Source: Procambarus clarkii
Taxonomy: Eukaryota > Arthropoda > Malacostraca > Decapoda > Cambaridae
DNA length: 64,000 nucleotides
NCBI RefSeq assembly: GCF_040958095.1
Contig: NC_091228.1
Span: 9,684,340 to 9,748,339, forward strand
Direction of reading: 5' to 3'
Below the pieces are notes generated by a model. The model saw nothing but the letters and a program-made list of their open reading frames with translations, did not search any database and was not told the DNA's origin. The position numbers and the translations under genes are program-made. This document shows positions 26,620-37,580 of the stretch, piece after piece. Numbering within the stretch: the stretch's first letter is position 1; each line of letters opens with the position of its first letter.

Positions 26620-27540
26620 CAACTTCTCTAATGTTTTTTAGGGTAGCCTCGGCACAAAACCCGTGCTACTCTCACGGCGCCTTGGTGATCTGGGTGAACA
26701 GAGACAATCTTGCCTATAGACCATTCTGACCTGGGTCCATCACTATCAATCAACACTAGGTCTCCTGGTTTGAGTAGAACTTTGTTATAGGGGCTCGAAG
26801 CTCCATAGTGGTGTTCTCTTAGAGCTGTGAAGTACTCTCGAGTCCACACCTCATTTCACTTTTTGACTACCCTCAAAAGATGTTGATAACTCTCCACTAA
26901 ATCACTCCTAGTCACATGTGAAGGGTCGACTGGATCCTCTTCTGCTAAAGGTATCAGAGGGCTCAGTAGGCTTCCATGGATTAAATGTGAGGGACTCAGG
27001 GGTTCTCTCTGAGAGAAGTTATCCAATAGGTAAGTTAAGGGACGGTTATTGACTCGTTGCTCAATTTCTTCGACGAGTGTTTCTAATTCAGGGAAACTAA
27101 TTTTCTGTCGTTGCAAGGTCTTACTTAAACATTTCTTGATAGTCCCTACCATACGTTCGTAGAAACCACCTTGCCAGGGGGTTCTGGGAGGTATAAATTT
27201 CCAGTGGCATTGTCGTCTTTGCATTACAGACTGCACTTCTGGGTGATTCCAAATCTCTCGTAGGCAGGCTGTTCCAGCCACAAAATTTGATCCATTGTCG
27301 GATATCATTAGTTTGGGGCAGGATCTGCGTGCAGCAAATCTACGAAAGGCTTGGATAAAGACTTCTGCACTCATGTCAGAAGTTACTTCTAAGTGTACGC
27401 CTCGTGTGGTTGCACACGTGAAGAGGCAAATATAAGGCTTCACTGGTACCTTATCTGGAGTGCCAGTGAGAAGTAAGGCTCCTGTGTAATCGACACCAGT
27501 GGTCTCAAAAAGACGAAGATGGATTATCTCTCCTTAGGGA
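26620..27540 (-). pseudogene. BEL/Pao integrase and C-terminal domain
   Basis: The 195-codon piece (26856-27443) holds the integrase core: TRGVHLEVTSDMSAEVFIQA, ISDNGSNF (second catalytic Asp) and PWQGGFYERMVGTIK (catalytic Glu). The first Asp block (GVDYTGAL) is readable just upstream, near 27500, behind a stop. The following piece (26628-26849) has LREHHYGASSPYNKVLLKPGD and GPRSEWSIGKIVSVHPD, the domain that ends BEL/Pao polyproteins. One stop at about 26854 separates them. Together they would insert the cDNA. Here they are interrupted and inactive. Confidence 0.85.
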
Positions 27541-27631
27541 GTGGTGGAGGTCCTGGATAAGGACACACTCGAGCGTCGTACCTTCTGCAAATTACACAAG
27601 AATTAATAAGTGATTTGACAGTTTGACGACC

Positions 27632-29782
27632 TTAGGGAAGCCAATATTTCTGTCTTAGGTCAGTGAGAGTGTCTAACACTCCACCATGTAAAGCACCATA
27701 TTGATGATGGTGCAAAACAAGAAGTTTTATGATAATGTGGTGACGTGGTAGAAGTATTGGATTTTTTGTATCCAAATCAATTTCTGCATGAAGCAGACGT
27801 CCTCTACACCTTAATATATTATAGATGTTGGCATCATACCAGATACCTAGAGACTTAGTTAATTTATCTGGAAAATTTTTATATTCACTTCCATACATTT
27901 CTTGTTCTGCACATTTGATCCAATAGAGGATAGGATTGGGAAACTTATGTCTGATTCCTATCTTAGCAAGAAAATCAAATACATGTGCCGTTACTCTTAG
28001 TAACTTACTCAAGTTGGAATAATTGTGAGAGTTAATAGCTAAGGTCTGATGAGGTTCTGGGTCTGTCATGGGATTAGTGATATTGGTCACTATGACTTCT
28101 TGTTTCTGTTTAGGCCACTGACCACTAACAAGCAATGAAGGTCCATTAAACCACATCAGAGACTTGATCAGCTGTTTTAGTGATAAACCTCTCGAGAGGT
28201 AATCTGCTGGATTGTCCTTGGTACGAACATGTCTGAGTTTATATCCTGCAGATAATTCATGGATTTCCCTAACACGATTGCTGACGTATGGAATTTTATT
28301 ATTATTGTTTCTCCCCCATTGTAAGATTGCCACATTGTCTGACCACACTTCGATCTCACCAAAGTGAATATTATTGAGTGTCTTGGTCAGGCAATGAGCC
28401 AATCTTACTCCCACCAGCAATGCAGTCAACTCCATTTGAGGTAAAGATCTCTTTTTGATTGAAGCAACTCCTGCTTTTAATGTGAGTAAAAATGATTGTG
28501 CATTATTGACTAAGTAACGCTGCAGTGCCGTAAGCTTTACCAGAGGCATCGCAAAAGATGTGCAAATTTGAGAGTAAGTTTTGTTCTGAGGCATTACGAG
28601 GAAATTTAAAAAAATCCTAATTGATTGAAATCCTTGTAAGTGTTTGCCATTTATCTTGCAACTCAATTGGCACGGATCATCCCATCCCATATTTTTCTGC
28701 CAGTATTACTGCATGAGGAGTTTGCCCCTTATTAAATTAGGACTAAGTAAGCCCAAAGGGTCAAATGGTTGACTTACATACCAGAGTAATTTTCTTATAG
28801 TAAGAGTTGAATTATTTGTTTGTACTGACTTGACATTCATCTCGTCAATAACTGTGTTCCATTCCACGCCCATAACTTTTAATTGATTAGGTACCCCGAT
28901 AACCAGGAAACTCTTTCTCGATCATCTGGTTAAATTGTTTATTGTTTGAGGCTCATGATTGTAGTGGCATATTTGCTCTTAGCAACTCACGATTAGCCTC
29001 ATGATAAATTTCTACCAATTTAAATTTGTCATTAGTGATTCCCTGAAAGTTGTCTACATACAAGTTGTTGGTAATTTCTGCTTTATATGGGCTATTTGAC
29101 TTCTTCAAATGTGTATCTACCGTTGCTTGAAGTAGAAACGGTGAAGAGGTCGCTCCGAATAGCATAGAGGCAAACCTGTAGGTAATGACATCACTGTCAA
29201 GATCCAGTGGATCCTTAATACAGAGAAATTTGGTAAAATCTCGATCCTCCTCTTGTAAGCCTACTCTAAGGGAAACTTTACTGATGTCAGCAGTATAAGC
29301 AAACATACCAGTACAGAATCACAATAATACGTCGTATAGCCTTTGAGTTAGGCTAGGTCCTGTTTGGAGACATTCATTCACGGACACGCTGTTTGCTTTC
29401 ACTTTGGCACTACAGTTAAAAACGATACGTATTGGTGTCGTCATTGAGTCTTTAATTACAGCGTGATGGGGTAGATAGTGATCGTTTTTCGGTTATCATT
29501 ATCAACAACTTCAATGAATTTACTGTTGAGTTGTTGTTGAATTAATTGATGATACATGTTCAATTTATCAAGCAGTTTCTGTAGCTGTATTAATTGAGAC
29601 TTTACTTGGGATGCTGTCATGAAATAATTAACTGGAAGTTGTGAATGGTTCAACTTCCATGGCAGACTCACCCAGTATTGTTTGTCTCTATGGACAACTG
29701 TGTCCAGATATTGCTGGTAAGTCCATGTATCATCAGGGCTTGGTTTATCAGGGACAATACCTAAAGTGTCTAGATCCCACAA
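27632..29782 (-). pseudogene. BEL/Pao reverse transcriptase and RNase H
   Basis: In minus order: a linker WDLDTLGIVP...YWVSLPWKLNHSQLPVNYF (29456-29782); RT start IRIVFNCSAK in another frame; palm FAYTADISKVSLRVGL (motif A) and NNLYVDNFQG (motif C as YVDN, as in this superfamily) at 28953-29306; then a 352-codon piece with RNase H blocks LPQMELTALLVGVRLA, VWSDNVAILQWGR and VRTKDNPADYLSRGL. That piece ends near 27632 with the LPRHHIIIKLLVLHHH zinc-binding start of integrase. At least three frame breaks separate the pieces. The order (protease, RT, RNase H, integrase) and sequence style identify BEL/Pao. Confidence 0.87.
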
Positions 29783-29857
29783 TCAAAATACAGGTAGATC
29801 AGATTCATTATCATCAGATATTTCTCTGAAATGTAGGGGTGACTGCTCCAAGCCTAG

Positions 29858-30612
29858 TCACGCCACAATTGAATTGTTTGGTTGTTTGTTGATTGACAAA
29901 GATTTTTGCTGGAAAAGCACCAGTCCTGTTAGCAATTTGCTTCCAGCAGATGACAACAAATTCATTCCAAGCTGACGGGTGCATCCTGTTATAAATCTGT
30001 AATAATAGTCAGCACCTATTAGGATACCAACGTTTGAGAGGCAGTCAGAATTTATTTTGTGATCCGCTAGCCTCATGCAGTTACGTCTGAGATATTTCGG
30101 TGTGAGCGAGTCCTGTGACCTGCAGGTCTGAAGGAAGCTTATCCACTACTACCGCTTGTATTGAATTAGTGGAAGATCCAAGTCGTACTAGTACCTTCAC
30201 TACTTGGTATTCACGAGATCCACTGTTAGTCAAGAACCCAGAGATACTTAATTTCACACATTTGGCAGGTTTTAATTTCAACTGCTCAACTAATTGTTGT
30301 GTGACGAAGGTCTTCTGTGATCCTTGATCGAAAGGACCTCTAGTATTGACTCTAGACTTCCTATTAATTAGTTTAAGCTGAGCTGTAGGCAGAGTAGTAT
30401 TATTGCCTGACTCAGTTGCAAGTACATTAATTTCTTGGTGTGCTTTGCAGTATTGAACTGTGGTAGAATTCATAGAATCCTCACGAGGTGTTGTAAATTG
30501 TGATGATGTCTTTCTACATAAGGCATAATGATGCATACCTTTGTTGCATCTACTGCACAACCGTAGATGGACTACACATTCACTGGGGTCATGAGAACCC
30601 ATGCACTTGGTT
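29858..30612 (-). pseudogene. BEL/Pao gag end and aspartic protease
   Basis: This contains a cysteine/histidine knuckle region (CVVHLRLCSRCNKGMHHYALC), then the protease with FDQGSQKTFVTQQL as its active-site loop and VVKVLVRLGSS...VVDKLPSDLQVTGLAHT. In a following frame come DHKINSDCLSNVGILIGAD and YYRFI (29858-30076). The left side is cut at 30612, where Penelope-like sequence begins, so most of gag and the 5' LTR are missing. The aspartic protease would cleave the polyprotein. Confidence 0.85.
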
Positions 30613-31184
30613 CGGAGTCTTGAAGTGGGTAGAATATAGTTGTGCATTAATTGGCTGTTGATTGCTGGTGTCGACTTCTTAATGTGTAGTGCCTCACAGA
30701 TATCTACCTGCCTGCTATCGCTGTATCTATCAATGATTTCCGTGTTTTTTGTTAAGAATTCTCTGGTGATGGTCTGGTTGTGGGAAGAGATTATATGTTC
30801 CTTAATGGAGCCCTGTTGCTTATACATCGTTAAACGCCTGGAAAGAGATGATGTTGTCTTGCCTATATACTTAATTCTTTGAGGCTTACAGTCTCCAAGT
30901 GGGCATTTGAAGGCACAGACGACATTGGTCTCTTTTAAAGCGTTCTGCTTTGTGTCTGGAGAGTTACTCTTGAGTAGGTTGGCCGTTTTCTTGGTTTTAT
31001 AGTAGATCGTCAATTGTATCTTCTGATTTTTGACTGTAGGGATAACGTTTCTACTAACAATATCTTTCAGGACCCTTTCCTCTGTTTTATGAGCTGTGGA
31101 AAAGAAGTTCCTGTAAAATAGTCTAATTGGGGGTATAGGTGTTGTGTTAGTTGTCTCTTCAGAGGTTGCATGGTGGCGTTTCAC
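30081..31184 (-). other. Chimeric ORF: PLE GIY-YIG domain fused in frame to BEL gag-protease
   Basis: One open frame of 367 codons begins with the PLE-1 linker and GIY-YIG endonuclease (residues about 1-191, KYIGKT motif at 105-110). It passes without a stop into BEL/Pao gag-protease (from about residue 193, DQGS at 286-289). The junction at about 30612/30613 is the boundary between two transposons. The open frame is probably chance joining, since neither half is complete. No promoter or splice evidence supports expression. Confidence 0.7.
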
Positions 31185-32096
31185 CTTCCTTCTTATGATG
31201 TCTTCAACGAAACCATTGGAGAAGCCGTTGTTGACTAGGACCTGCCTTACCCTACCCTGCCTTCATCGACTTGCTTCCATACTGAGCTGTGGCTGAGAGC
31301 ACGGTCGACATAAGCGTTAACGACACTCCTCTTGTACCTGTCTGGGCAGTCACTGTTGGCATTGAGGCACATTCCTATGTTTGTTTCCTAAGTGTAGACT
31401 GCAGTGTGGAAACCTCCGCTCCTTTCCATGACTGTTACACCTAGAAAGGGCAGCTTCCCATCCTTCTCCATGTCATAAGTGAAACGCAACACAGAACTCC
31501 GCTCAAATGCCTCCTTCAGCTCCTGCAGATGTCTGACATCAGGTACCTGTGTAAAAATGTCGTCAACATACCGGCAGTATATGGCCGGTTTCCAGTTCAT
31601 GTCGACTAAGACCTTTTGTTCAATGGTACCCATGTAGAAGTTCGCAAACAGGACACCTAGGGGAGAACCCATGGCGAACCCATCTACTTGCTTATACATG
31701 TGCCCATCTGGGCTCAAGAATGATGCCTCTTTAGTACAAGCTTGGAGTAGTTTCCTTAGAATGTTTTGTGGTATGTCAAGAGGAGTACAAGCCGGATCAC
31801 GATACACTCTGTCCGCTATCATCCCGATTGTTTCATCCATAGGTACGTTGGTAAACTGTGATTCTACGTCCAACGAGGCTCTTATCCCTGTGGCCCGTGA
31901 TCCCCGCAGTAAGTCAACAAATTCCTTTGGAGACTTCAGGCTGAAGGTGCAAGGGACATAAGGAGTCAGCAAGCCGTTGAGTTGCTTCGCCAGTCTGTAC
32001 GTGGGTCTGGGTATCTGGCTAATGATTGGCCGAAGTGGGTTTTCAGGCTTATGTGTCTTGACATTTCCATACGCGTATCCAGGCTTATAACTAACT
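30613..32096 (-). pseudogene. Penelope-like element PLE-1, copy A
   Basis: Reading minus from 32096: GNVKTHKPENPLRPIISQIP and the RT core (31388-31972) with ASLDVESQFTNVP (motif A), FAMGSPLGVLFANFYMG (motif B) and YCRYVDDIF (motif C). After TAVYT a single A-to-T change makes a TAG where copies C and D have AAG. A small deletion near 31255 shifts the frame. The GIY-YIG endonuclease follows (CPLGDCKPQRIKYIGKTTSS). This enzyme pair reverse transcribes and nicks DNA for insertion. The copy is 5'-truncated and lies head-to-head with copy B. Its 3' side abuts BEL/Pao. Confidence 0.88.
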
Positions 32097-32108
32097 ATAC
32101 ACCTGTAC

Positions 32109-32700
32109 CAACTAACACAACACCTGTACCCCCCTATTAGACTATTTTACAGGAACTTCTTTTCCACAGCTCATAAAACGGAGGAAAGGGTCCTGAAAGA
32201 TATTGTTAGTAGAAACGTTATCCCTACAGACAAAAATCAGAAGATACAATTGACGATCTACTATAAAACCAAGAAAGCGGCCAACCTACTCATCAGAAAC
32301 TCTCCAGACACAAAGCAGAACGCTTTAAAAGAGACCAATGTCGTCTATGCCTTCAAATGCCCACTTGGGGACTGTAAGCCTCAAAGAATTCAGTATATAG
32401 GCAAGACAATAACATCTCTTTCCAGGCGATTAACGATGCATAAGCAACAGGGCTCCATTAAGGAACATATAATCTCTTCCCACAACCAGACCATCACCAG
32501 TGAAGTCTTAACAAAAAACACGGAAATCATCGATAGATACAGCAATAGCAGGCGGCTAGATATCTGCGAGGCACTACACATTAAGAAGTCGACACCAGCA
32601 ATCAACAGCCAATTAATGCACAACTATATTCTACCCACTTCAAGACTCCGCACCAATATAGAAGCATCAAGAAATATAGGCCAATAGGCCCTTTGCAGTT
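32109..32700 (+). pseudogene. PLE-1 copy B, C-terminal fragment
   Basis: This is a plus-strand fragment starting in the linker (AACTAACACAACACCTG) and continuing through the GIY-YIG domain to the stop at 32685-32687. Visible motifs are FKCPLGDCKPQRIQYIGKT and LDICEALHIKKSTPAINSQL. The frame 32250-32687 is open, but the RT is missing. Its 3' flank is split at 32700 by a solo LTR and resumes at 33717 for about 25 bp before an AT tract. Confidence 0.85.
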
Positions 32701-33716
32701 TGTTACGGACCCGATCCAGCGTCGTAGCACGGAGCAGTGACGACAACGCCATCTGTGAGTCCGCTCCCGAAACCCCCTCCAAATGGACAACGCCATCTAG
32801 TGAGGACGGGATATACCGGCCACAGGTGCTGGATTCCCGTCTTAATCAGCTCGTAACATAGCCGCTGCTGACCTATGGTGAGGTGGCGCTTAGACAGCAA
32901 TGCCATCTATGAAGTGGATAGGTGGACGTTTGTGTCTAAGTCTGTAAGTGAGGTTCCCTAGTCCCAGTACTAATGACGTGTCTGATTACAGAGTCGACCT
33001 GGGACTGCTGTATTAGACGATGGATCAGTCTACCCAAGACAGCCAAGGTCTCTCCATGAGTCTGCTGAAGAAACTGTGAGTCACCCCCGGACGAACTCTG
33101 CTGAGAGTGTTAGCCTGCCTGTGACATGGCAGTATCAAGAATCGCCTTATCCGGGACTGGCTGGTGGAAGAGACTAGCCACTGTGGTGTTAAGAGAGGAG
33201 AGTGATCAGCGGGATAACATGAGGCTCTTGCCTAGGGCTCGCGACCCTAGTATTGGTCGTGGAGTGGCCTACACAGCGGAGCTGATCGGACTTGCCAGCT
33301 ACAGGCTGGATTGTGGTTGAAGGCCTTCACGACGGAGCACCCAGTGGGACTGTGATTTCGCTGGCCTGTGGCCAGGGTAGATTCACCGAGAGAAGCCAAG
33401 AGGATTCATCGTGGGCCTCAAGAAAGGAACCAGGCCCACCCAGAGAGTGCGCACCGTGGAGCATCCTGTCGTGTTCAGAGGAAGACAACTCTGTATATTA
33501 TCATGTAGTTATAAACCCCGTGTGATTGTTATATATTTATTTTTATGGTGGTGGTGAGAATATATATATAAATCAGAACATTTGTATCCCTCCCCCTTTA
33601 ATTTAACTTGCGTTACGGAACACACCCCTTGAAAGCCACTACTAACTTGGGGCCGGATTGCCAAACTCTACTAACATCAGAAAAGAACCCGGTTGCGACC
33701 CAATCGGGCCATAACA
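32701..33716 (+). mobile_element. Solo LTR (1016 bp), TSD CAGTT
   Basis: It starts TGTTACGG and ends CCATAACA, the TG...CA form of an LTR. CAGTT flanks it exactly on both sides (32696-32700 and 33717-33721). An inverted homologue is at 44775-45783. No internal region is present, so it is a product of LTR-LTR recombination. The host superfamily is not shown. The 5-bp target duplication fits Gypsy or BEL. Confidence 0.88.
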
Positions 33717-33741
33717 CAGTTACTTCCACTCTTCCCTTTAA

Positions 33742-33744
<3 letters not shown>

Positions 33745-33813
<69 letters not shown>

Positions 33814-33832
33814 ATATATATATATATACAAT
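33745..33832. repeat. (AT)n microsatellite
   Basis: About 88 bp of AT dinucleotides with one TGTAT interruption, between PLE-1 copies B and C. Confidence 0.95.
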
Positions 33833-33837
33833 ATACA

Positions 33838-35015
33838 AAGAAACTACTCCAAGCTTGTACTAAAGAGGCACCCTTCTTGAGCCCGGATGGACACATGTAT
33901 AAGCAAGTAGATGGGGTCGCCATGGGTTCTCCCCTAGGTGTCCTGTTTGCAAACTTCTACATGGGTACCATCGAGCAAAAAGTCTTAGTCGACATGAACT
34001 TGAAACCGGCCATATACTGCAGGTATGTTGACGACATTTTTACACAGGTACCTGATGTCAGACATCTGCAGGAGCTGAAGGAGGCATTTGAGCAGAATTC
34101 TGTGTTGCGTTTCACTTACGAGATGGAGAAGGATGGGAAGCTGCCCTTTCTAGATGTAACAGTCATGGTAAGGAGCGGAGTTTTCCACACTGCAGTCTAC
34201 ACTAAGGAAACAAACATAGGAATGTGCCTGAATGCCAACAGTGAATGCCCGGACAGGTACAAGAGGAGTGTTGTTAACGCTTATGTCGACCGTGCCCTCA
34301 GCCACAGCTCAGAATGGAAGCAAGTCGACGAAGAACTCTATAGGGTAAGGCAGGTCCTAGTCAACAACGGCTTCTCCAATGGTTTCGTGGAAGACATCAT
34401 AAGAAGGAAAGTGAAAGCCATGCAACCTCTGAAGAGACAACTAACACAACACCTATACCCCCTATTAGACTATTTTACAGGAACTTCTTTTCCACAGCCC
34501 ATAAAATGGAGGAAAGGGTCCTGAAAGATATTGTCAGTAGAAACGTTATCCCTACAGACAAAAATAAGAAGATACAACTGACGATTTACTATAAATCCAG
34601 AAAAACGGCCAGCCTACTCATGAGAAACTCTCCAGACACAAAGCAGAACGCTTTAAAAGAGATCAACGTCGTCTATGCCTTCAAATGCCCTCTCGGGGAC
34701 TGTAAGCCTCAAAAAACCCAGTATATAGGCAAGACAACAACATCTCTTTCCAGGCGTTTAACGATGCATAAGCAACAGGCCTCCATTAAGGAACATATAA
34801 TCTCTTCCCACAAACAAACCATCACCAGAGAAATCTTAGCAAACAACACAGAAATCATCGATAGATACAGCGATAGCAGGCGGCTTGAAGTCTGCGAGGC
34901 ACTACACATCAAGAAGTCAACACCAGCAATCAACAGCCAATTAATGCACAACTATATTCTACCCACTTCAAGACTCCGCTCCAATATAGAAGCATCAAGA
35001 AATATGGACCAATAG
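33838..35015 (+). pseudogene. PLE-1 copy C (RT palm to GIY-YIG)
   Basis: The copy begins inside the RT at KLLQACTKEAP. The 215-codon piece 33877-34524 has GVAMGSPLGVLFANFYMG (motif B), YCRYVDDIF (motif C) and KLPFLDVTVM, then a thumb and linker to RRKVKAM. A one-base loss near 34420, judged against copy D, shifts the frame. The rest continues as 34506-35015 with FKCPLGDCKPQKTQYIGKT (GIY-YIG) and ends NIEASRNMDQ-stop. Motif A and everything upstream are missing at the AT tract. It forms the left arm of the inverted repeat with copy D. Confidence 0.88.
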
Positions 35016-35199
35016 GCTTTCTACAATTACTTCCATTCAATACCCATTGTTTCGTGTTCTGTCTTGTGTTTGAATTTAATACCCATTCAATACCCATTGT
35101 TGAAAGTTTGTTTTCACCTCATCTACCTCACCCAAATGTAGATATAAAATCGAAGATGTGTAAGCTCTATTCAGTTTCAGTTGTGTGTTTGTAAACTAA

Positions 35200-35254
35200 A
35201 GTCTTTGAAAATGTAATAAGTTTTACGAAACGCGCTCAAGTGTCGCGTCAGACT
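35200..35254 (+). ncRNA. Hammerhead-like ribozyme fold in PLE-1, left arm
   Basis: The order matches a type I hammerhead. Stem I is AGTCT/AGACT (35200-35204 with 35250-35254). Core segment TTGAAAA (35205-35211) stands where CUGANGA is expected. Stem II is GTAA/TTAC (35213-35216 and 35223-35226), then GAAA (35227-35230). Stem III is CGCG/CGCG (35231-35234 and 35244-35247), then TC with the predicted cleavage after 35249. The C3-G8 pair is replaced by T and A, which could still pair, and one extra T lies before stem II. Short-stem-III hammerheads are known from Penelope-like elements. Activity is uncertain. Confidence 0.45.
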
Positions 35255-35264
35255 AGAAATAAAA

Positions 35265-35563
<299 letters not shown>

Positions 35564-35724
35564 TATATTTTGGTAGCAGTCTTTCCTGTAGACATATATT
35601 ATTAAATATGACCGAAAAAGTAAGATTAATAATTCTAACACGAATTTTCTCAATCTTTCGTACATTACGCTTCACTGTTGGAGGTAAATCAAAAATCACT
35701 TCTCCAAAATTCATTTTTATTTCT

Positions 35725-35777
35725 AGTCTGACGCGACACGGGCGCGTTTCGTAAAACTTATTACATTTTCAAAGACT
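35725..35777 (-). ncRNA. Hammerhead-like ribozyme fold in PLE-1, right arm
   Basis: This is the inverted counterpart of 35200-35254. On the minus strand it keeps AGTCT, TTGAAAA, the GTAA/TTAC stem, GAAA, the CGCG/CGCG stem, TC and AGACT. The only change is a stem III loop of 7 instead of 9 bases. Conservation of all paired segments with change confined to the loop supports the fold, although both arms could simply be recent copies. Confidence 0.45.
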
Positions 35778-35963
35778 TCACAAATACACAACTGATTAGA
35801 ACTTACGTATCTCTGATTTTATATCTACATTTGAGTGAGGTGGGAGGGGTGATGTGGCATTAACACAAGACAGAACAAGAGGGGATATTAATAGGGTATT
35901 AAAAGTATCAACACAAGACAGAACAGAAGCAATGGGTATTGAGTAGAAGTGTTTGTAGAAAGC

Positions 35964-36758
35964 CTATTGGTCCATATTTCTTGATGCTTCTATATTGGAG
36001 CGGAGTCTTGAGGTCGGTAGAATATAGTTGTGCAATAATTGGCTGTTGATTGCTGGTGTTGACTTCTTGATGTGTAGTGCCTCGCAAACGTCAAGCCGCC
36101 TGCTATCGCTGTATCTATCGATGATTTCTGTGTTGTTTACTAGGATTTCTCTGGCGATGGTTTGGTTATGGGAAGAGATTATATGTTCCTTAATGGAGCC
36201 CTGTTGCTTATGCATCGTTAAACGCCTAGAAAGAGATGTTGTTGTCTTGCCTATATACTGGGTTTTTTGGAGCTTACAGTCCCCAAGTGGGCATTTGAAG
36301 GCATAGACGACGTTAGTCTCTTTTAAAGCGTTCTGTTTTGTGTCTGGAGAGTTTCTCATGAGTAGGCTGGCCGTTTTTCTGGTTTTATAGTAAATCGTCA
36401 GTTGTATCCTCTGATTTTTGTCTGTAGGGATAACGTTTCTATTAACAATATCTTTCAGGACCCTTTCCTCCGTTTTATGAGCTGTGGAAAAGAAGTTCCT
36501 GTAAAATAGTCTAATAGGGGGTATAGGTGTTGTGTTAGTTGTCTCTTCAGAGGTTGCATGGCTTTTCACTTTCCTTCTTATGATGTCTTCGATGAAACCA
36601 TTGGAGAAGCCGTTATTGACTAGGACCTGCCTTACCCTACAGAGTTCTTCGTCGACTTGCTTCCATTTTGAGCTGTGGCTGAGAGCACGGTCGACGTATG
36701 CGTTAACAACACTCCTCTTGTACCTGTCAGGGCAGTCGCTGTTGGCATTTAGGCACAT
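35964..36758 (-). CDS. PLE-1 copy D: linker plus GIY-YIG endonuclease, open frame
   Basis: This 264-codon frame begins at MCLNANSDCPDRYKRSVVN, which lies just C-terminal to the RT palm, and runs uninterrupted through SHATSEETTNTTPIPPIRL to the GIY-YIG domain (FKCPLGDCKLQKTQYIGKT), ending NIEASRNMDQ-stop. The start is arbitrary because the real protein starts far upstream in RT sequence that is absent (5'-truncation near 36783). A 12-bp direct duplication, TTAGTGTAGATC, sits at the truncation. The GIY-YIG module would nick target DNA. Alone, without RT, it is probably not functional. It is the best-preserved PLE-1 C-terminus in the window. Confidence 0.8.
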   Translation of the reverse strand: MCLNANSDCPDRYKRSVVNAYVDRALSHSSKWKQVDEELCRVRQVLVNNGFSNGFIEDIIRRKVKSHATSEETTNTTPIPPIRLFYRNFFSTAHKTEERVLKDIVNRNVIPTDKNQRIQLTIYYKTRKTASLLMRNSPDTKQNALKETNVVYAFKCPLGDCKLQKTQYIGKTTTSLSRRLTMHKQQGSIKEHIISSHNQTIAREILVNNTEIIDRYSDSRRLDVCEALHIKKSTPAINSQLLHNYILPTSRLRSNIEASRNMDQ

Positions 36759-37057
36759 TCCTATGTTTGTTTCCTTAGTGTAGATCTTAGTGTAGATCTA
36801 CACAGCACAAATACAATTAGGTCGAGAAACAGGGTTGTTTAAAAAAAAAAACAGACATGGGTTGACAATAGAGGGCTAAGGTAGGTTACAGGGAATTTAT
36901 TAGGTAGAGCTTCGTTTTTATCTTAAACTGGTTGAGAGAGGTACAGTCTTGAACATGGTTAGGAAGGTCATTCCACATTCTGGGTCCCTTGATTTGTAGA
37001 GCATTTCTAGTTTGATTAAGTCGTACTCTTGGAATATCAAAACTGTATTTATTTCTG

Positions 37058-37268
37058 GACGAGCGTGTGTCTTGCTTTCCGACCGCCCCTCGCGGTCACA
37101 TTTCCCTCAATAGAATTCTTGGTGACTCGGATACTTTTGATATCGTTCGCCTTATGTGTTTTTGTTCCCGTATTGGCATCCTTGGTGATATTTAGCGCCC
37201 TCTGATTATTCTGCACATTTGATGGTGCTACATAGCCTTCCCGGTTTGGTGCCTTCTTTTGATAATTA
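37058..37268 (+). mobile_element. 5'-truncated I-like LINE 3' end, plus strand
   Basis: It begins GGACGAGCGTGTGTCTTGC and ends TTCTTTTGATAATTACTTA, the same 3' end as the full-length element but in the opposite orientation. Compared with uninterrupted LINE-B near 60880-60950, about 38 bp of target are missing at this insertion, so it removed target DNA. Confidence 0.8.
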
Positions 37269-37580
37269 CTTACTTTTGAGGTCAGGATTGGCATTACAGT
37301 TTAGCGTTTTATATATGTATAATTCACATGAGAGAATGTGCAGTGACTTAATATCCAACATGTTTAAAGATTTGAGTAGGGGTTCCGAGTGATATCTGGG
37401 GCCAGAGTGGGATATTGTCCCACTTTGTGTTGAGTAATTAGAGGACGTAAATGATTTTGGGTAGTAGAACCCCAAGCACAAATACCATAGTTGAGTAAGT
37501 AAGTAAGTAATTATCAAAAGAAGGCACCAAACCGGGAAGGCTATGTAGCACCATCAAATACGCAAAATAATCAGAGGGCG

